DNA of 59,264 nt, taken from assembly GCA_021730905.1 (NCBI GenBank), contig JAKFYK010000067.1, positions 1 through 59,264 on the forward strand, written 5' to 3'. Origin of the DNA: Betaproteobacteria bacterium. Its GTDB lineage: Bacteria; Pseudomonadota; Gammaproteobacteria; Burkholderiales; SG8-41. The notes beneath the pieces are model-generated. The model searched no databases, had not been told where the DNA came from, and saw nothing but the letters and a program-made list of their open reading frames with translations. The position numbers were made by a program, and so were the translations under genes. Below, in pieces: positions 24,795 through 33,764 of this stretch; the first letter of the stretch is position 1; the number at the start of each line of letters is the position of its first letter.

Positions 24795-26909
24795 TTACCC
24801 CGCTGCCGCCCCCCGCATCCCCTTGTGCAGTTTCTGCATCACGATGACCGCAATAAACAGCACGATGCCAATATAGTCGAATAGCGCTCGCGGATAAACC
24901 AGCATGATGCCGGCAACGATCAGCATCCAGCGCTCAAGCAGATTCGTCTTGCGCAGCAACCAACCCTGCAGGCCGCCCGCGAGCGCGGCAATTCCAATGA
25001 CCGCTGTCACGGTAATTTCCGCAATAGACCACCAGTTTGCCTGCGCGAGGTTCTTGAACGAGCCGCCGAGCAGCAATCCCGTGCCCGACGCGTCAAGCAC
25101 AAACATGAACGGTATCAGGAACGCCGGCGCGGTGTACTTCCAGCATTGCAGGGTGGTGCGGTACGGCCCGCCACCGGTTATCGCCGCCGCAGCAAACGGA
25201 GACAGGGCGGTGGGCGGCGACACCTCCGACAGCACTGCGTAATAGAAAATGAACATGTGCGCCGCGAAGTCCGGTACTCCGAGCTTGATCAGGGCCGGTG
25301 CCGCGATCACTGCGCAGATGATGTACGATGCCGTTACCGGCACCGCCAGGCCAACGATCCACACGATCAGCGATGTGTAGAGGGCCGTGAGCAGCAGTTT
25401 CATGTCGTGCAGTAGTGCCGGGGTGCGCTCCGCCCCCAACATCACCCACAAATTGACCAGGCTCTGTCCGCCGGAATCGGCATAGTCAAGCACGATGGCG
25501 CTGAATTTGAGGCCCAGCCCGGTCAGCGTCACCACGCCGACAATGATGCCGGCGGAGGCGCATGTCATGGCCACCGTAAGCACGCCCACCGAGCCGCCCT
25601 CGAGCGATTTAATGAAGCCGGATTCCCAGAACCCTTTTACCCACTGCATGCGGCCGCGGAACCAATCGTAGGGAACAATGGCTGTATCGCTGCGAAAAAA
25701 CGACAGCACGGCGGTGGTGACCGTAGCCCAAAACACCGACAGTATGGGCGAATAGCCGAGCATCATGAATACAACGATGGCTATCAGCGACACAAAGTGA
25801 TACCAGTAACGCTTGGCAAGCACGGCCGCGGTATTCTGTTTTTCGAGCACCACGGTTTTCATGCCGAACTTGCGCGCGTCAATCTCGACCATGATGAATA
25901 TCGCGAGATAAAACAGTATCGTCGGAATGGTCGCCATCAGAATCACATCGAGATACGAAATCCTCAGGAACTCCGCGATCAGGAATGCGGCCGCTCCCAG
26001 CACCGGTGGTGAAATGATGGCTCCCAGTCCGCCGGCGGCCAGCAATCCGCCGGCCGCTTCCTTACCGTAACCCGATTTGGCCAGTAACGGATACGCTACC
26101 GATCCAATGGTCACCGTGGTAGCAACACCGGAACCCGACGGACCGCCCAGCAGAAACGAAGCCATGACCACCGCACGCCCCGCGCTGGTGGGTTTGCCGC
26201 CCATTGCGGAAAATGAAAAGTCGATGAAAAATTTTCCCGCACCCGAGTACTGCAGAAAGGCGCCGAAAATGGTAAACAGGATGATGAGCGTCGAGGACAC
26301 GTCCACCGCCACGCCGAAAATGCCCTCCAGCGTCATGTAAAGCGCCCCTGTCAGTCGTGAAATCTCGTAACCTTTGTGTGTCCACGGCGATGGCAAATAT
26401 TCCCCGAACAATGCATAGGCGAGAAACAGGCTAACGACAAATGGCAGTATCCAGGTCGAACTGCGGCGATTGCCTTCGAGAATCAGTAGAATCAGCGCGA
26501 CGCCAACCACCTGGTCAAACGTCGTCGGCAGCGTGGCACGGTCTCCGAGCAGGTCACCCCAATACAGGATGTACCCGGCGATCCCCACTGTCATCAACGC
26601 ACAAATGACATCCCACCACATCAGGCGGTGACGAAAACGCTTCGCCGACGGAAACATCAGGAACACCAGCGCCAGTGCGAACGCCACGTGAATCGGGCGC
26701 AACATGAATGCCGGAACAATCTCCACCGCGGCATACAGATGAAATAGCGACATCGCCACGGCAGCCAACGTCAGCATGACCGCCAGAATACCGCCGTAGC
26801 GGTTGTGTGCGCCCTCTTCCTCCTCGATCAATTCCTCGACGCGTTTGCGTGCATCTTCGCTGAGTGCGGTTTGCCCCAACAAAGAATCAGAACCGGATTT
26901 TTCTGACAT
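24795..26909 (-). CDS. TRAP transporter fused permease (4TM/12TM, TAXI type)
   Basis: This 704-residue membrane protein fuses the small DctQ-like (about 4 segments) and large DctM-like (about 12 segments) TRAP permease subunits. The cytoplasmic N-terminus (EDARKRVEELIEEEEGAHNR) is followed by closely spaced hydrophobic segments. Conserved DctM pieces include LLGGPSGSGVATTVTIGS and AAGGLGAIISPPVLGAAAF. Fused permeases pair with TAXI-type binding proteins, and one lies 128 bp upstream at 27038-28000. The transporter probably uses the sodium or proton gradient to import an organic acid or amino acid. Confidence 0.93.
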   Translation of the reverse strand: MSEKSGSDSLLGQTALSEDARKRVEELIEEEEGAHNRYGGILAVMLTLAAVAMSLFHLYAAVEIVPAFMLRPIHVAFALALVFLMFPSAKRFRHRLMWWDVICALMTVGIAGYILYWGDLLGDRATLPTTFDQVVGVALILLILEGNRRSSTWILPFVVSLFLAYALFGEYLPSPWTHKGYEISRLTGALYMTLEGIFGVAVDVSSTLIILFTIFGAFLQYSGAGKFFIDFSFSAMGGKPTSAGRAVVMASFLLGGPSGSGVATTVTIGSVAYPLLAKSGYGKEAAGGLLAAGGLGAIISPPVLGAAAFLIAEFLRISYLDVILMATIPTILFYLAIFIMVEIDARKFGMKTVVLEKQNTAAVLAKRYWYHFVSLIAIVVFMMLGYSPILSVFWATVTTAVLSFFRSDTAIVPYDWFRGRMQWVKGFWESGFIKSLEGGSVGVLTVAMTCASAGIIVGVVTLTGLGLKFSAIVLDYADSGGQSLVNLWVMLGAERTPALLHDMKLLLTALYTSLIVWIVGLAVPVTASYIICAVIAAPALIKLGVPDFAAHMFIFYYAVLSEVSPPTALSPFAAAAITGGGPYRTTLQCWKYTAPAFLIPFMFVLDASGTGLLLGGSFKNLAQANWWSIAEITVTAVIGIAALAGGLQGWLLRKTNLLERWMLIVAGIMLVYPRALFDYIGIVLFIAVIVMQKLHKGMRGAAAG

Positions 26910-26990
26910 GTCTTTCCTCAGCCGCGGCCTTCATGTGGTTTTCACCCGGTCAAAATCGCCAAACTAAAACACTCCAGCGAAACCAGAAAC

Positions 26991-27018
26991 AAAAAACCCC
27001 GTCCAGCATGGGACGGGG
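26991..27018 (-). terminator. Rho-independent terminator after the TAXI receptor gene
   Basis: On the minus strand CCCCGTCC pairs with GGACGGGG around a short loop, followed by TTTTTT (26996-26991). It lies between the receptor and permease genes and so probably lowers permease expression relative to the abundant periplasmic receptor. Confidence 0.85.
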
Positions 27019-27037
27019 TCGGATGGAATCGTCACCA

Positions 27038-28000
27038 TCAGAACTTTAAACCTTTCTCCTTGAAATACTTGATCGCGCCCGGATGCCACGGCACCGGCGA
27101 CGCGTCGGGTTTTTGTCTCTCGAGCGTGATGTCGGCAGCCGTCTTATGCACGGCAATCAGATCGGGACGCTTGTCAAATATCGTCTTGACAATGTTGTAC
27201 ACCGTTTGATCACTCATGTTGGCATTGGCCACCAGCAAGTTGGCCACGGCAGTCGCCTGATTGTCTTTATCCATGCCCGCATAAGTCGCTTTCGGAATGA
27301 CGTCGGCGATATAAATATTGCCGTGCTTCTTCGTCATGGCACCAATCAGATTCGAGTGGTCAAGAAATTTGATCTTGGTACCCGGCGTGGAGGCCAGGTC
27401 GGTCACAGCCGATGTAGGCAGGCCGACCACGAAGAAGAACGCGTCGATTTTTTTGTCTTTGATCGCGTTCACCGACTCCGAGGCGCCCAGACGCTCGCTC
27501 TTGATATCTTTCCGCGGATCTATGCCGGCCGCCTCTAGAACACGAAACGCGAATACCTCGGTCGCGCTGCCCGGCGAACCGGTCGATACACGCTTGCCTT
27601 TGAGATCGCTGATCGAATTGATCCCCGTGCCTTCCACCGTAACCGCGTGCATCAGATTGGTGTACAGCATCATCAGCGCACGTGCCGGAATCTTGGTACC
27701 CTCGAACTTGCCCTGGCCGTTGTATGCATCGACCAGCGCGTCGGCCTGCGTCAACGCAATATAGGGCTTGCCGGTGCCGATCAACCGCATGTTGTCAACG
27801 GAGCCGCCGGTCACCTCGGCGTTGGCCGTCATGCCCGGAATGCTCTTGGAAAACACGTTCGCCATGCCGCCACCCAGCGGGTAATACACGCCGCCTGTGC
27901 CGCCGGTCGCTATTGATAGATTGATTTTCTCCTGCGCGAAACCGCTCAATGGCATTAGTGCAGCGGCAACAAATGCCAATCTTTTCAATAACTTATTCAT
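27038..28000 (-). CDS. TAXI family TRAP transporter solute-binding protein
   Basis: This 320-residue periplasmic receptor has a signal peptide (LLKRLAFVAAALMPLSGFAQ, cleavage after residue 22). The mature start INLSIATGGTGGVYYPLGGG is the TAXI family hallmark, followed by EVTGGSVDNMRLIGTG and KRVSTGSPGSATEV. A strong ribosome site GGAGGAGAAA sits directly before the ATG. It delivers substrate to the fused permease downstream. Ligand cannot be predicted; TAXI proteins known so far bind glutamate or other small acids. Confidence 0.93.
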   Translation of the reverse strand: MNKLLKRLAFVAAALMPLSGFAQEKINLSIATGGTGGVYYPLGGGMANVFSKSIPGMTANAEVTGGSVDNMRLIGTGKPYIALTQADALVDAYNGQGKFEGTKIPARALMMLYTNLMHAVTVEGTGINSISDLKGKRVSTGSPGSATEVFAFRVLEAAGIDPRKDIKSERLGASESVNAIKDKKIDAFFFVVGLPTSAVTDLASTPGTKIKFLDHSNLIGAMTKKHGNIYIADVIPKATYAGMDKDNQATAVANLLVANANMSDQTVYNIVKTIFDKRPDLIAVHKTAADITLERQKPDASPVPWHPGAIKYFKEKGLKF

Positions 28001-28118
28001 TTTCTCCTCCAGGATTATCTTTGATTAACAACATGTGAGACAGCGGAGTGTAACAAACATCCTTGTTTGCAACTTGCGTGGCGCGCCAACGTTACCGGCT
28101 ACCACGCTCGCGGCACCG

Positions 28119-28538
28119 CTACCGTGCAAACAGTTTCGACGGATCCTTAAACGCCTTGAACTCCAGCGCGTTGCCGCTCGGATCGAGAAAAAACAAACTT
28201 GACTGTTCACCGATCTCGCCGACAAATCGCACCTGCGGCTCGATAATAAATTTTACGCCGGCATTCACCAACCGGTCTCGCAACGCTTCCCACTCGTCCA
28301 TCGGCAACACCAAACCAAAATGCCGCACCGGCACCGCATCGCCGTCAACGCCGGAAGTGCTGCTCTTGCCCGTCTCCTGCGGCGCCAGATAGGCCACGAT
28401 CTGATGGCCGAAAAAATTAAAATCGATCCATTCCGCATCGGAGCGGCCCTCGGCGCAACCCAGCAGACCGCCATAAAACGTGCGCGCCTGATTGAGATCG
28501 TTCACGGGAAAAGCGAGATGAAACGGAGAGAGGCTCAT
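28119..28538 (-). CDS. VOC family protein (glyoxalase/dioxygenase fold)
   Basis: This 139-residue vicinal-oxygen-chelate protein has two beta-alpha-beta-beta-beta units. Candidate metal residues are His in [20 protein letters not shown], His in [15 protein letters not shown], and Glu in the C-terminal [15 protein letters not shown] chose ATG at 28538, because the upstream GTG adds only five unconserved residues. Close relatives are often called glyoxalase-like dioxygenases. It is the distal gene of a run that includes otnC and otnK. Confidence 0.85.
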   Translation of the reverse strand: MSLSPFHLAFPVNDLNQARTFYGGLLGCAEGRSDAEWIDFNFFGHQIVAYLAPQETGKSSTSGVDGDAVPVRHFGLVLPMDEWEALRDRLVNAGVKFIIEPQVRFVGEIGEQSSLFFLDPSGNALEFKAFKDPSKLFAR

Positions 28539-28614
28539 GGGCTGGCTATCCACAGCAATTGAACAGTGTGCATTTTACAACGCCCGCCCCATGAGACCCT
28601 TGACGCAGGTCACG

Positions 28615-29259
28615 TTAGCCGGGAAAGCGCCGATTGAGATCGGCTATTTGTTCGAGCGTGAGCAAACGCGTGGGATGGCCTTGCAGCAGCAACATCAACC
28701 GCGCGGTTTGCTCCAGTTCTTCGATGGCGTAAACAGCAGCGGTCAACGATGTGCCTGCGACCACCGGCCCGTGATTCGCCAGCAACAACGCGTGGTGCTT
28801 GCCGGCAAGTTTGCGCACCGCGTCCGCTAACGCCATATCACCGGGCGGATAGTACGGCACCAGCGCGAGCTTGCCGACCTGCATGACGGCGTACGCCGTG
28901 ATCGGTGGAAGCACATCATCGGGATTGAGTCCGTCGAGACACGACACCGCGACCGCATGCAGGCTGTGCAGATGCACCACTGCGGTGCTGGTCGGGCGCT
29001 CGCGATACATGCCCAGATGCAGAAACGCTTCCTTGGATGGTGCATCGCCATCCATGAGTTTGCCGTTGCCATCCAGCCGCGAAATGCGCGCCGGATCCAG
29101 TCGCCCAAGGCACGAATTCGTCGGCGTCAGCAAATAGCCGTTGGCGAGTTTGACGCTGATATTGCCCGCGCTGCCGTGCGCCAATCCTCGGTCATATAGC
29201 GATCTGCCCAACTCGGACATTTGTTCACGTAACTGCGATTCACTTAACTGAGCGTTCAT
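28615..29259 (-). CDS. otnC: Class II aldolase, 3-oxo-tetronate 4-phosphate decarboxylase (OtnC-like)
   Basis: This 214-residue class II aldolase/adducin-fold protein has the metal-binding His pair in VVHLHSLHAVAVS and a third His in LLANHGPVVAG. The glycine loop GLAHGSAGNISVKL is near the N-terminus. OtnC decarboxylates 3-oxo-tetronate 4-phosphate to dihydroxyacetone phosphate. The ATG overlaps the TGA of the kinase gene (ATGA), which supports a coupled OtnK-OtnC pathway. Confidence 0.85.
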   Translation of the reverse strand: MNAQLSESQLREQMSELGRSLYDRGLAHGSAGNISVKLANGYLLTPTNSCLGRLDPARISRLDGNGKLMDGDAPSKEAFLHLGMYRERPTSTAVVHLHSLHAVAVSCLDGLNPDDVLPPITAYAVMQVGKLALVPYYPPGDMALADAVRKLAGKHHALLLANHGPVVAGTSLTAAVYAIEELEQTARLMLLLQGHPTRLLTLEQIADLNRRFPG

Positions 29260-30530
29260 TGCAAAACCCGAAAAGCTTTCACAAAAAAATCCTCACCGCC
29301 GAAGTTGCCGGATTTCAACGCCAGCGCAATACGTTTGTCACCGACACTCATCGTCCACGGCACGCCTGGATCGATCTGCGGGCCGATGCGCAAGGCTGCG
29401 ATGCCCAGCGCCTGCACCACAGCACCGGAAGTCTCGCCGCCGGCAACCACCAGTTGATCGACACCTGCGTGCACCAGCCCGCAAGCCGCTGTTGCGAGCG
29501 CCTGCTCGATTAACTGGCCGGCAACACTTGCGCCGATTTGCGATTGTATCTTCTGCACGGCTGCCGGTGCTGCCGTTGAATACAGCAGCACCGGGCCCTT
29601 TCCTTGTTCCAGCAACGGGTTTGCCCACGCCAACGCGCGCTCCACCTCCGGCTCGCCTGCTGCCAGCTTCGCCGCATCGATCGCAAATGCCGCTCCGCCA
29701 GATGCAATGAAATACGCTACCTGTGCGTTGGTCGCCACCGAACAGCTGCCGGACACCACCGCGCGATAACCGTCAGCGTGCGGCAGCGTGGTTGCACTCG
29801 TGCCTGCGTGCAACGCGCCCGTCGCAACGAAATTCTGCGGCAACCCTACCGCGACACCCGAACCGGCGGTGACCAATGACATGTCATTGAGAGCAAGGCC
29901 CAGCCGCATCAGATCATCGTTGCTCAATACATCAACGATTGCCACTTTGACGCCGGTGGATTTCAACGCAGCTATGCGCGCACGTATCGCATCCGGCCCA
30001 CGCGCCACATCTTCATAGCCGATAAGGCCCACCTTGGCTTTCATTTGAGCCTGCAACACGCGCACCAGATTGGCATCAGTCATCGGCGTCAGCGGATGAT
30101 GGCGCATGCCCGATTCGTTCAGCGGTACGTCGCCCACGAACAAATGTCCCTTGAACACGGTGCGCCCCGCTTCCGGAAATGCCGGGCACGCAATGGTGAA
30201 ATCGCAGCCGAGCGCATGCATCAGTGCTTCGGTGACCGGGCCGATGTTGCCGGCGGGCGTGGAATCAAACGTAGAGCAGTACTTGAAATAGATTTGCCTG
30301 CAGCCGTGTTGTTGCAGCCACTTCAGCGCTGCCAGCGATTGCGAAACCGCTTCCGCCGCCGGAATCGTGCGCGATTTCAGCGCCACCACGACTGCATCCA
30401 TGTCTTCTTTCAACAATGCGCCGGGCACGCCGACGGTCTGCACCACGCGCATGCCGCCGCGCACCAGATTGTTGGCGAGATCGGTCGCGCCGGTGAAATC
30501 GTCGGCCATGCAGCCCAGCAACATGGTCAT
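29256..30530 (-). CDS. otnK: Four-carbon acid sugar kinase, 3-oxo-tetronate kinase (OtnK-like)
   Basis: This 424-residue two-domain kinase of the former DUF1537 family opens with LLGCMADDFTGATDLANNLV, the substrate-domain hallmark, then KYCSTFDSTPAGNIGPVTEA. The C-terminal nucleotide domain includes VVAGGETSGAVVQALG and a final GNFGGEDFF. It phosphorylates 3-oxo-tetronate before decarboxylation by OtnC. The partner threonate/erythronate dehydrogenase is not obvious; the dehydrogenases at 31627-33758 are candidates. Confidence 0.88.
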   Translation of the reverse strand: MTMLLGCMADDFTGATDLANNLVRGGMRVVQTVGVPGALLKEDMDAVVVALKSRTIPAAEAVSQSLAALKWLQQHGCRQIYFKYCSTFDSTPAGNIGPVTEALMHALGCDFTIACPAFPEAGRTVFKGHLFVGDVPLNESGMRHHPLTPMTDANLVRVLQAQMKAKVGLIGYEDVARGPDAIRARIAALKSTGVKVAIVDVLSNDDLMRLGLALNDMSLVTAGSGVAVGLPQNFVATGALHAGTSATTLPHADGYRAVVSGSCSVATNAQVAYFIASGGAAFAIDAAKLAAGEPEVERALAWANPLLEQGKGPVLLYSTAAPAAVQKIQSQIGASVAGQLIEQALATAACGLVHAGVDQLVVAGGETSGAVVQALGIAALRIGPQIDPGVPWTMSVGDKRIALALKSGNFGGEDFFVKAFRVLQ

Positions 30531-30537
30531 TCCATCG

Positions 30538-31521
30538 CTATGCCACGAAGAACTTGCGGAAATGATCGCAAATCCGCTCCGGCATTTCTTCCGCCATGTA
30601 ATGCCCGCACTCCATCGGATCGGAGATCACAATGTTGGATGCATAGCGATGCCATACGTCGAGAAACTCTATTGCGCGTTCGGGCGGGTGGCCTCGTGCA
30701 CCCCACAAAATCATCAGCGGCTGCGTAACTTTCTTGTCCTTGTCCGCCGTGTCCATCACGAAATCGCAGGTCGCCGTCGCGCGATAGTCGCGGCAGGAAC
30801 CCGTGATGGTCTTCAGGGTATAGCACCGAACATACTCGGCAAGCGCGCCGTCTGTCAGAAAGCTCAGGCCGGTGCGCCCGCGAATGATCATGCGGTTGGT
30901 GATGAAAAACTCCGCCGGCACCGCGCTGATCAGCCGCTCCGGAAACGGTTCGGGTTGCGCCATGAATGCCCAGTGCCACGCGCCGATGGCCCAACCCATG
31001 GTGGGATGCGTCCACACATGATGATTGGGAACGATGTCCATCAGGCCGACCTTGCGCACGCGCTGCGGATGATCGAGGCACAGCCGGTGCACGGTGCGCC
31101 CACCGCGATCATGGCCCACCACAAAAAACGTGTCGTAACCGAACTGATCCATGATGTCGATCAGATCCTGCGACAACGCGCGGAAGCTGAAATTGCTGTT
31201 GTCCGGGCCCGGCTCGGGCAGCGAACTGTCGCCGTAACCGCGCAGGTCGGGCATGATCACGTGATAGTCGTTCGCCAGCTTTGCCGCGATCTTGTACCAG
31301 CAGGTGTGGTTCTGCGGGTTGCCATGTACCAACAGCAACGGCGGCTTGCCGTTGCCCGCGCCACCCTGACCAGAATGACGCATGCGAATGATCGCGCCGC
31401 GGGTGCGTACGTCCAAATGTTCGAAACCGGGGAAATGCGCAGCCACTTCGGCGCTGCCCCAGCGCGCCGGATCGCGCGCATAGTCGGCGGCGGTTGCCGC
31501 TGCCATGATTAGCAAAGGCAT
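30538..31521 (-). CDS. Alpha/beta hydrolase, fluoroacetate/haloacetate dehalogenase-like
   Basis: This 327-residue hydrolase closely follows the fluoroacetate dehalogenase pattern. It has LLLVHGNPQNH, DLRGYGDSS, and the nucleophile Asp138 in VVGHDRGGRTVHR with Arg139 and Arg142, the carboxylate-binding arginines. The halide pocket pair His183-Trp184 lies in GAWHWAFMAQP, and the catalytic His in MECGHYMAEEMP near the end. Dehalogenation of a haloacid is therefore possible, though many homologs are epoxide hydrolases or unknown. It is 7 bp upstream of otnK on the same strand. Confidence 0.8.
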   Translation of the reverse strand: MPLLIMAAATAADYARDPARWGSAEVAAHFPGFEHLDVRTRGAIIRMRHSGQGGAGNGKPPLLLVHGNPQNHTCWYKIAAKLANDYHVIMPDLRGYGDSSLPEPGPDNSNFSFRALSQDLIDIMDQFGYDTFFVVGHDRGGRTVHRLCLDHPQRVRKVGLMDIVPNHHVWTHPTMGWAIGAWHWAFMAQPEPFPERLISAVPAEFFITNRMIIRGRTGLSFLTDGALAEYVRCYTLKTITGSCRDYRATATCDFVMDTADKDKKVTQPLMILWGARGHPPERAIEFLDVWHRYASNIVISDPMECGHYMAEEMPERICDHFRKFFVA

Positions 31522-31626
31522 GAAAACTCCGTTGAATGAACAATAAAAACGACAGAATGGAACCGAGATTGATTGTTAGCGATTCATTGTTTATCGTGTC
31601 GAAGCGAATTCTAACAAGGAAACCTC

Positions 31627-32682
31627 ATGAAGATTCTCGTACTCCCCGGCGATGGCATCGGCCCGGAAATCACGCAGGCCACGCTCGCGGTGCTCGACCG
31701 CGCCAATGCAGAATTCAAACTCGGCCTCGAATGGGATCAGCGCGACATCGGCCTCACCACGCTCAAAAGCAAAGGCTCGACACTACCGGATGACGTCATG
31801 GAAGCTGCGCGCAAGGCGCCCGGCATTATTCTGGGGCCGGTGGATCATCTGATATATCCGTCGCGCGAACAGGGCGGCATTAATCCGTCGGGGGAGTTTC
31901 GCGTGAAGCTCGATTTGTTCGCCAACATCCGTCCCGCCAAATCGCGCATGGGCGTGGGACTCACCGGCAAGCCGATTGACCTGGTGATCTTCCGCGAATG
32001 CACCGAAGGTTTTTATGGCGATCGCAACATGTTCATGGGTCGCGGTGAATTCATGCCGACCGAAGACATCGCCATCGCCATCCGCAAAGTCACCGCGCGC
32101 CAGTGCCAGCGCATCTCGCGCGTCGCCTTCGACTGGGCGCGCAAACGTCGCAAGAAAGTCACCGCCGTACACAAAGCCAACGTGCTGCACATGTCTGACG
32201 GCCTGTTCCTGCGCGAAGTGCGCAAAGTCGCACAAGAATACCCGGATGTCGAGCTCGATGAAAAAATCGTCGATGCGATGGCAGCACTGCTGGTGCGTAA
32301 TCCGGACAAGTTCGACTGCATCGTCACCGGCAATATGTTCGGCGACATTTTGTCCGACGAAGCGTCGGAAATTTCCGGCGGGCTTGGCCTCGCCGGCTCC
32401 ACCATGGCGGGCGACGACGCCTGCTGTGCACAGGCCCAGCACGGCGCGGCGCCCGATATTCAGGGGCAGGACAAAGCCAACCCGGTGTCGCTGATGTTGT
32501 CCGCCGCGATGTTGTTCGACTGGCTCGCCATGCGGCACAAGCGGCCGGAATTCGATGCTGCCGCAAAAGTCATCGAAGCCGCCATCGACAGCGCATTGCA
32601 AAAGCCGGAAACGCGCACGCCAGATATCGGCGGCAAACTCGGCACGCAGGCGTTTGGCAAACACATCGCGTCGCTGATCTAG
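31627..32682 (+). CDS. Isocitrate/isopropylmalate dehydrogenase family (tartrate-dehydrogenase-like)
   Basis: This 351-residue beta-decarboxylating dehydrogenase has LPGDGIGPEITQATLAVLD, FANIRPAK, the substrate Lys in KKVTAVHKANVLHMSDGLF, and the metal Asp in NMFGDILSDEASEISGG. No LeuCD or TCA neighbours are present, and the setting among hydroxyacid genes suggests a tartrate, malate or other 2-hydroxy/3-carboxy acid substrate. NAD rather than NADP is likely but not proven. It is divergent from the dehalogenase-like gene and is followed 14 bp later by the Ldh2-type gene. Confidence 0.85.
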   Translation: MKILVLPGDGIGPEITQATLAVLDRANAEFKLGLEWDQRDIGLTTLKSKGSTLPDDVMEAARKAPGIILGPVDHLIYPSREQGGINPSGEFRVKLDLFANIRPAKSRMGVGLTGKPIDLVIFRECTEGFYGDRNMFMGRGEFMPTEDIAIAIRKVTARQCQRISRVAFDWARKRRKKVTAVHKANVLHMSDGLFLREVRKVAQEYPDVELDEKIVDAMAALLVRNPDKFDCIVTGNMFGDILSDEASEISGGLGLAGSTMAGDDACCAQAQHGAAPDIQGQDKANPVSLMLSAAMLFDWLAMRHKRPEFDAAAKVIEAAIDSALQKPETRTPDIGGKLGTQAFGKHIASLI

Positions 32683-32696
32683 GCGGAGCCCGGCAC

Positions 32697-33758
32697 ATGC
32701 TCAAAGGACGCATCGACCCGGAACGGCTAACCGACTTTGCCACCGCGGTGTACGCCACGGCGGGCATGCCGGAGGCCGACGCGCGGCTGGTTGCCGACAC
32801 GCTGGTGCAAGCCGATTTATGGGGCCACCAGTCACACGGCGTGCTGCGCCTCGGCTGGTATCTCGACCGCATCCGCAACGGCGTGATGAAGCCGGTCACG
32901 CAACCGGAATTTGTGGTCGATGCGGGCGCCATCGCGGTGATTGACGGACATGACGGCGTCGGTCACGTGCTGGCGATGCTCGCCACCCACGAAGCGATTA
33001 AACGCGCCCAGGCCCACGGCATTGGCGCAGTAGCGGTGCGCAACTCCAACCACTTCGGCACCTGTATGTATTACACGCGCCGCGTTGCCGGGGCGGGATG
33101 CGTGGCGATGCTCACCAGCAACGGCGGCCCGGCGATGGCGCCGTGGGGCGGACGCAAAAAAATCATCGGCACCAATCCGTGGTCTGTCGCTGCACCGGTG
33201 TCGAGCGATGGCGCGCGTGCGCCGTTTGTGGTGGATATGGCCGCCACCGGTGTCGCGCGCGGCAAAATCTACCTCGCGCGCAACAAGAACCTGCCGATAC
33301 CGCTGGGCTGGGCGATCGATCAAGACGGTGCGCCCACCACCGATCCGCAGCAAGCCATCGACGGCATCATCCTGCCGATGGCCGAACACAAGGGCTATGC
33401 CATCGCCGCAATGGTGGACATGATGTCAGGCGTGCTCACCGGCAGCGGCTTTTTGTCCGCCGTGCACAGTCCGTACAAGACTGCCGAAAAAAGCAACTGC
33501 GGCCACCTGATGATCGCGATGGATATTTCCAATTTCCAGCCGCTTGACCAATTCCATGCGCGCATGCAGCAATTCGCGAAGGAAATAAAATCGGTGCCGC
33601 TGGCGCAGGGATTCGACGAGGTGTTTTATCCAGGCGAGATGGAAGACAACAGCGATGCGAAATTCCGGCGCGAGGGTTTGTCTCTGCCGGAGGACACCCT
33701 TGCCGATCTCCGGCGCATCGCGAGCGAAACCGGGCTGGAGGCGAAGCTGCCGGTTTGA
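32697..33758 (+). CDS. Ldh2/MDH2 family NAD(P)-dependent oxidoreductase
   Basis: This 353-residue member of the malate/L-lactate/ureidoglycolate dehydrogenase family is unrelated to classical Rossmann LDH. Diagnostic segments are VADTLVQADLWGHQSHGVLR, VRNSNHFGTCMYYTRR and GGRKKIIGTNPWSVAAPV. The family oxidises 2-hydroxyacids or reduces 2-oxoacids. It forms a two-gene operon with the isopropylmalate-dehydrogenase-like gene. It ends 6 bp before the stop of the convergent Bug gene, so the pair could share a transcription end. Confidence 0.9.
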   Translation: MLKGRIDPERLTDFATAVYATAGMPEADARLVADTLVQADLWGHQSHGVLRLGWYLDRIRNGVMKPVTQPEFVVDAGAIAVIDGHDGVGHVLAMLATHEAIKRAQAHGIGAVAVRNSNHFGTCMYYTRRVAGAGCVAMLTSNGGPAMAPWGGRKKIIGTNPWSVAAPVSSDGARAPFVVDMAATGVARGKIYLARNKNLPIPLGWAIDQDGAPTTDPQQAIDGIILPMAEHKGYAIAAMVDMMSGVLTGSGFLSAVHSPYKTAEKSNCGHLMIAMDISNFQPLDQFHARMQQFAKEIKSVPLAQGFDEVFYPGEMEDNSDAKFRREGLSLPEDTLADLRRIASETGLEAKLPV

Positions 33759-33764
33759 GCGGCA

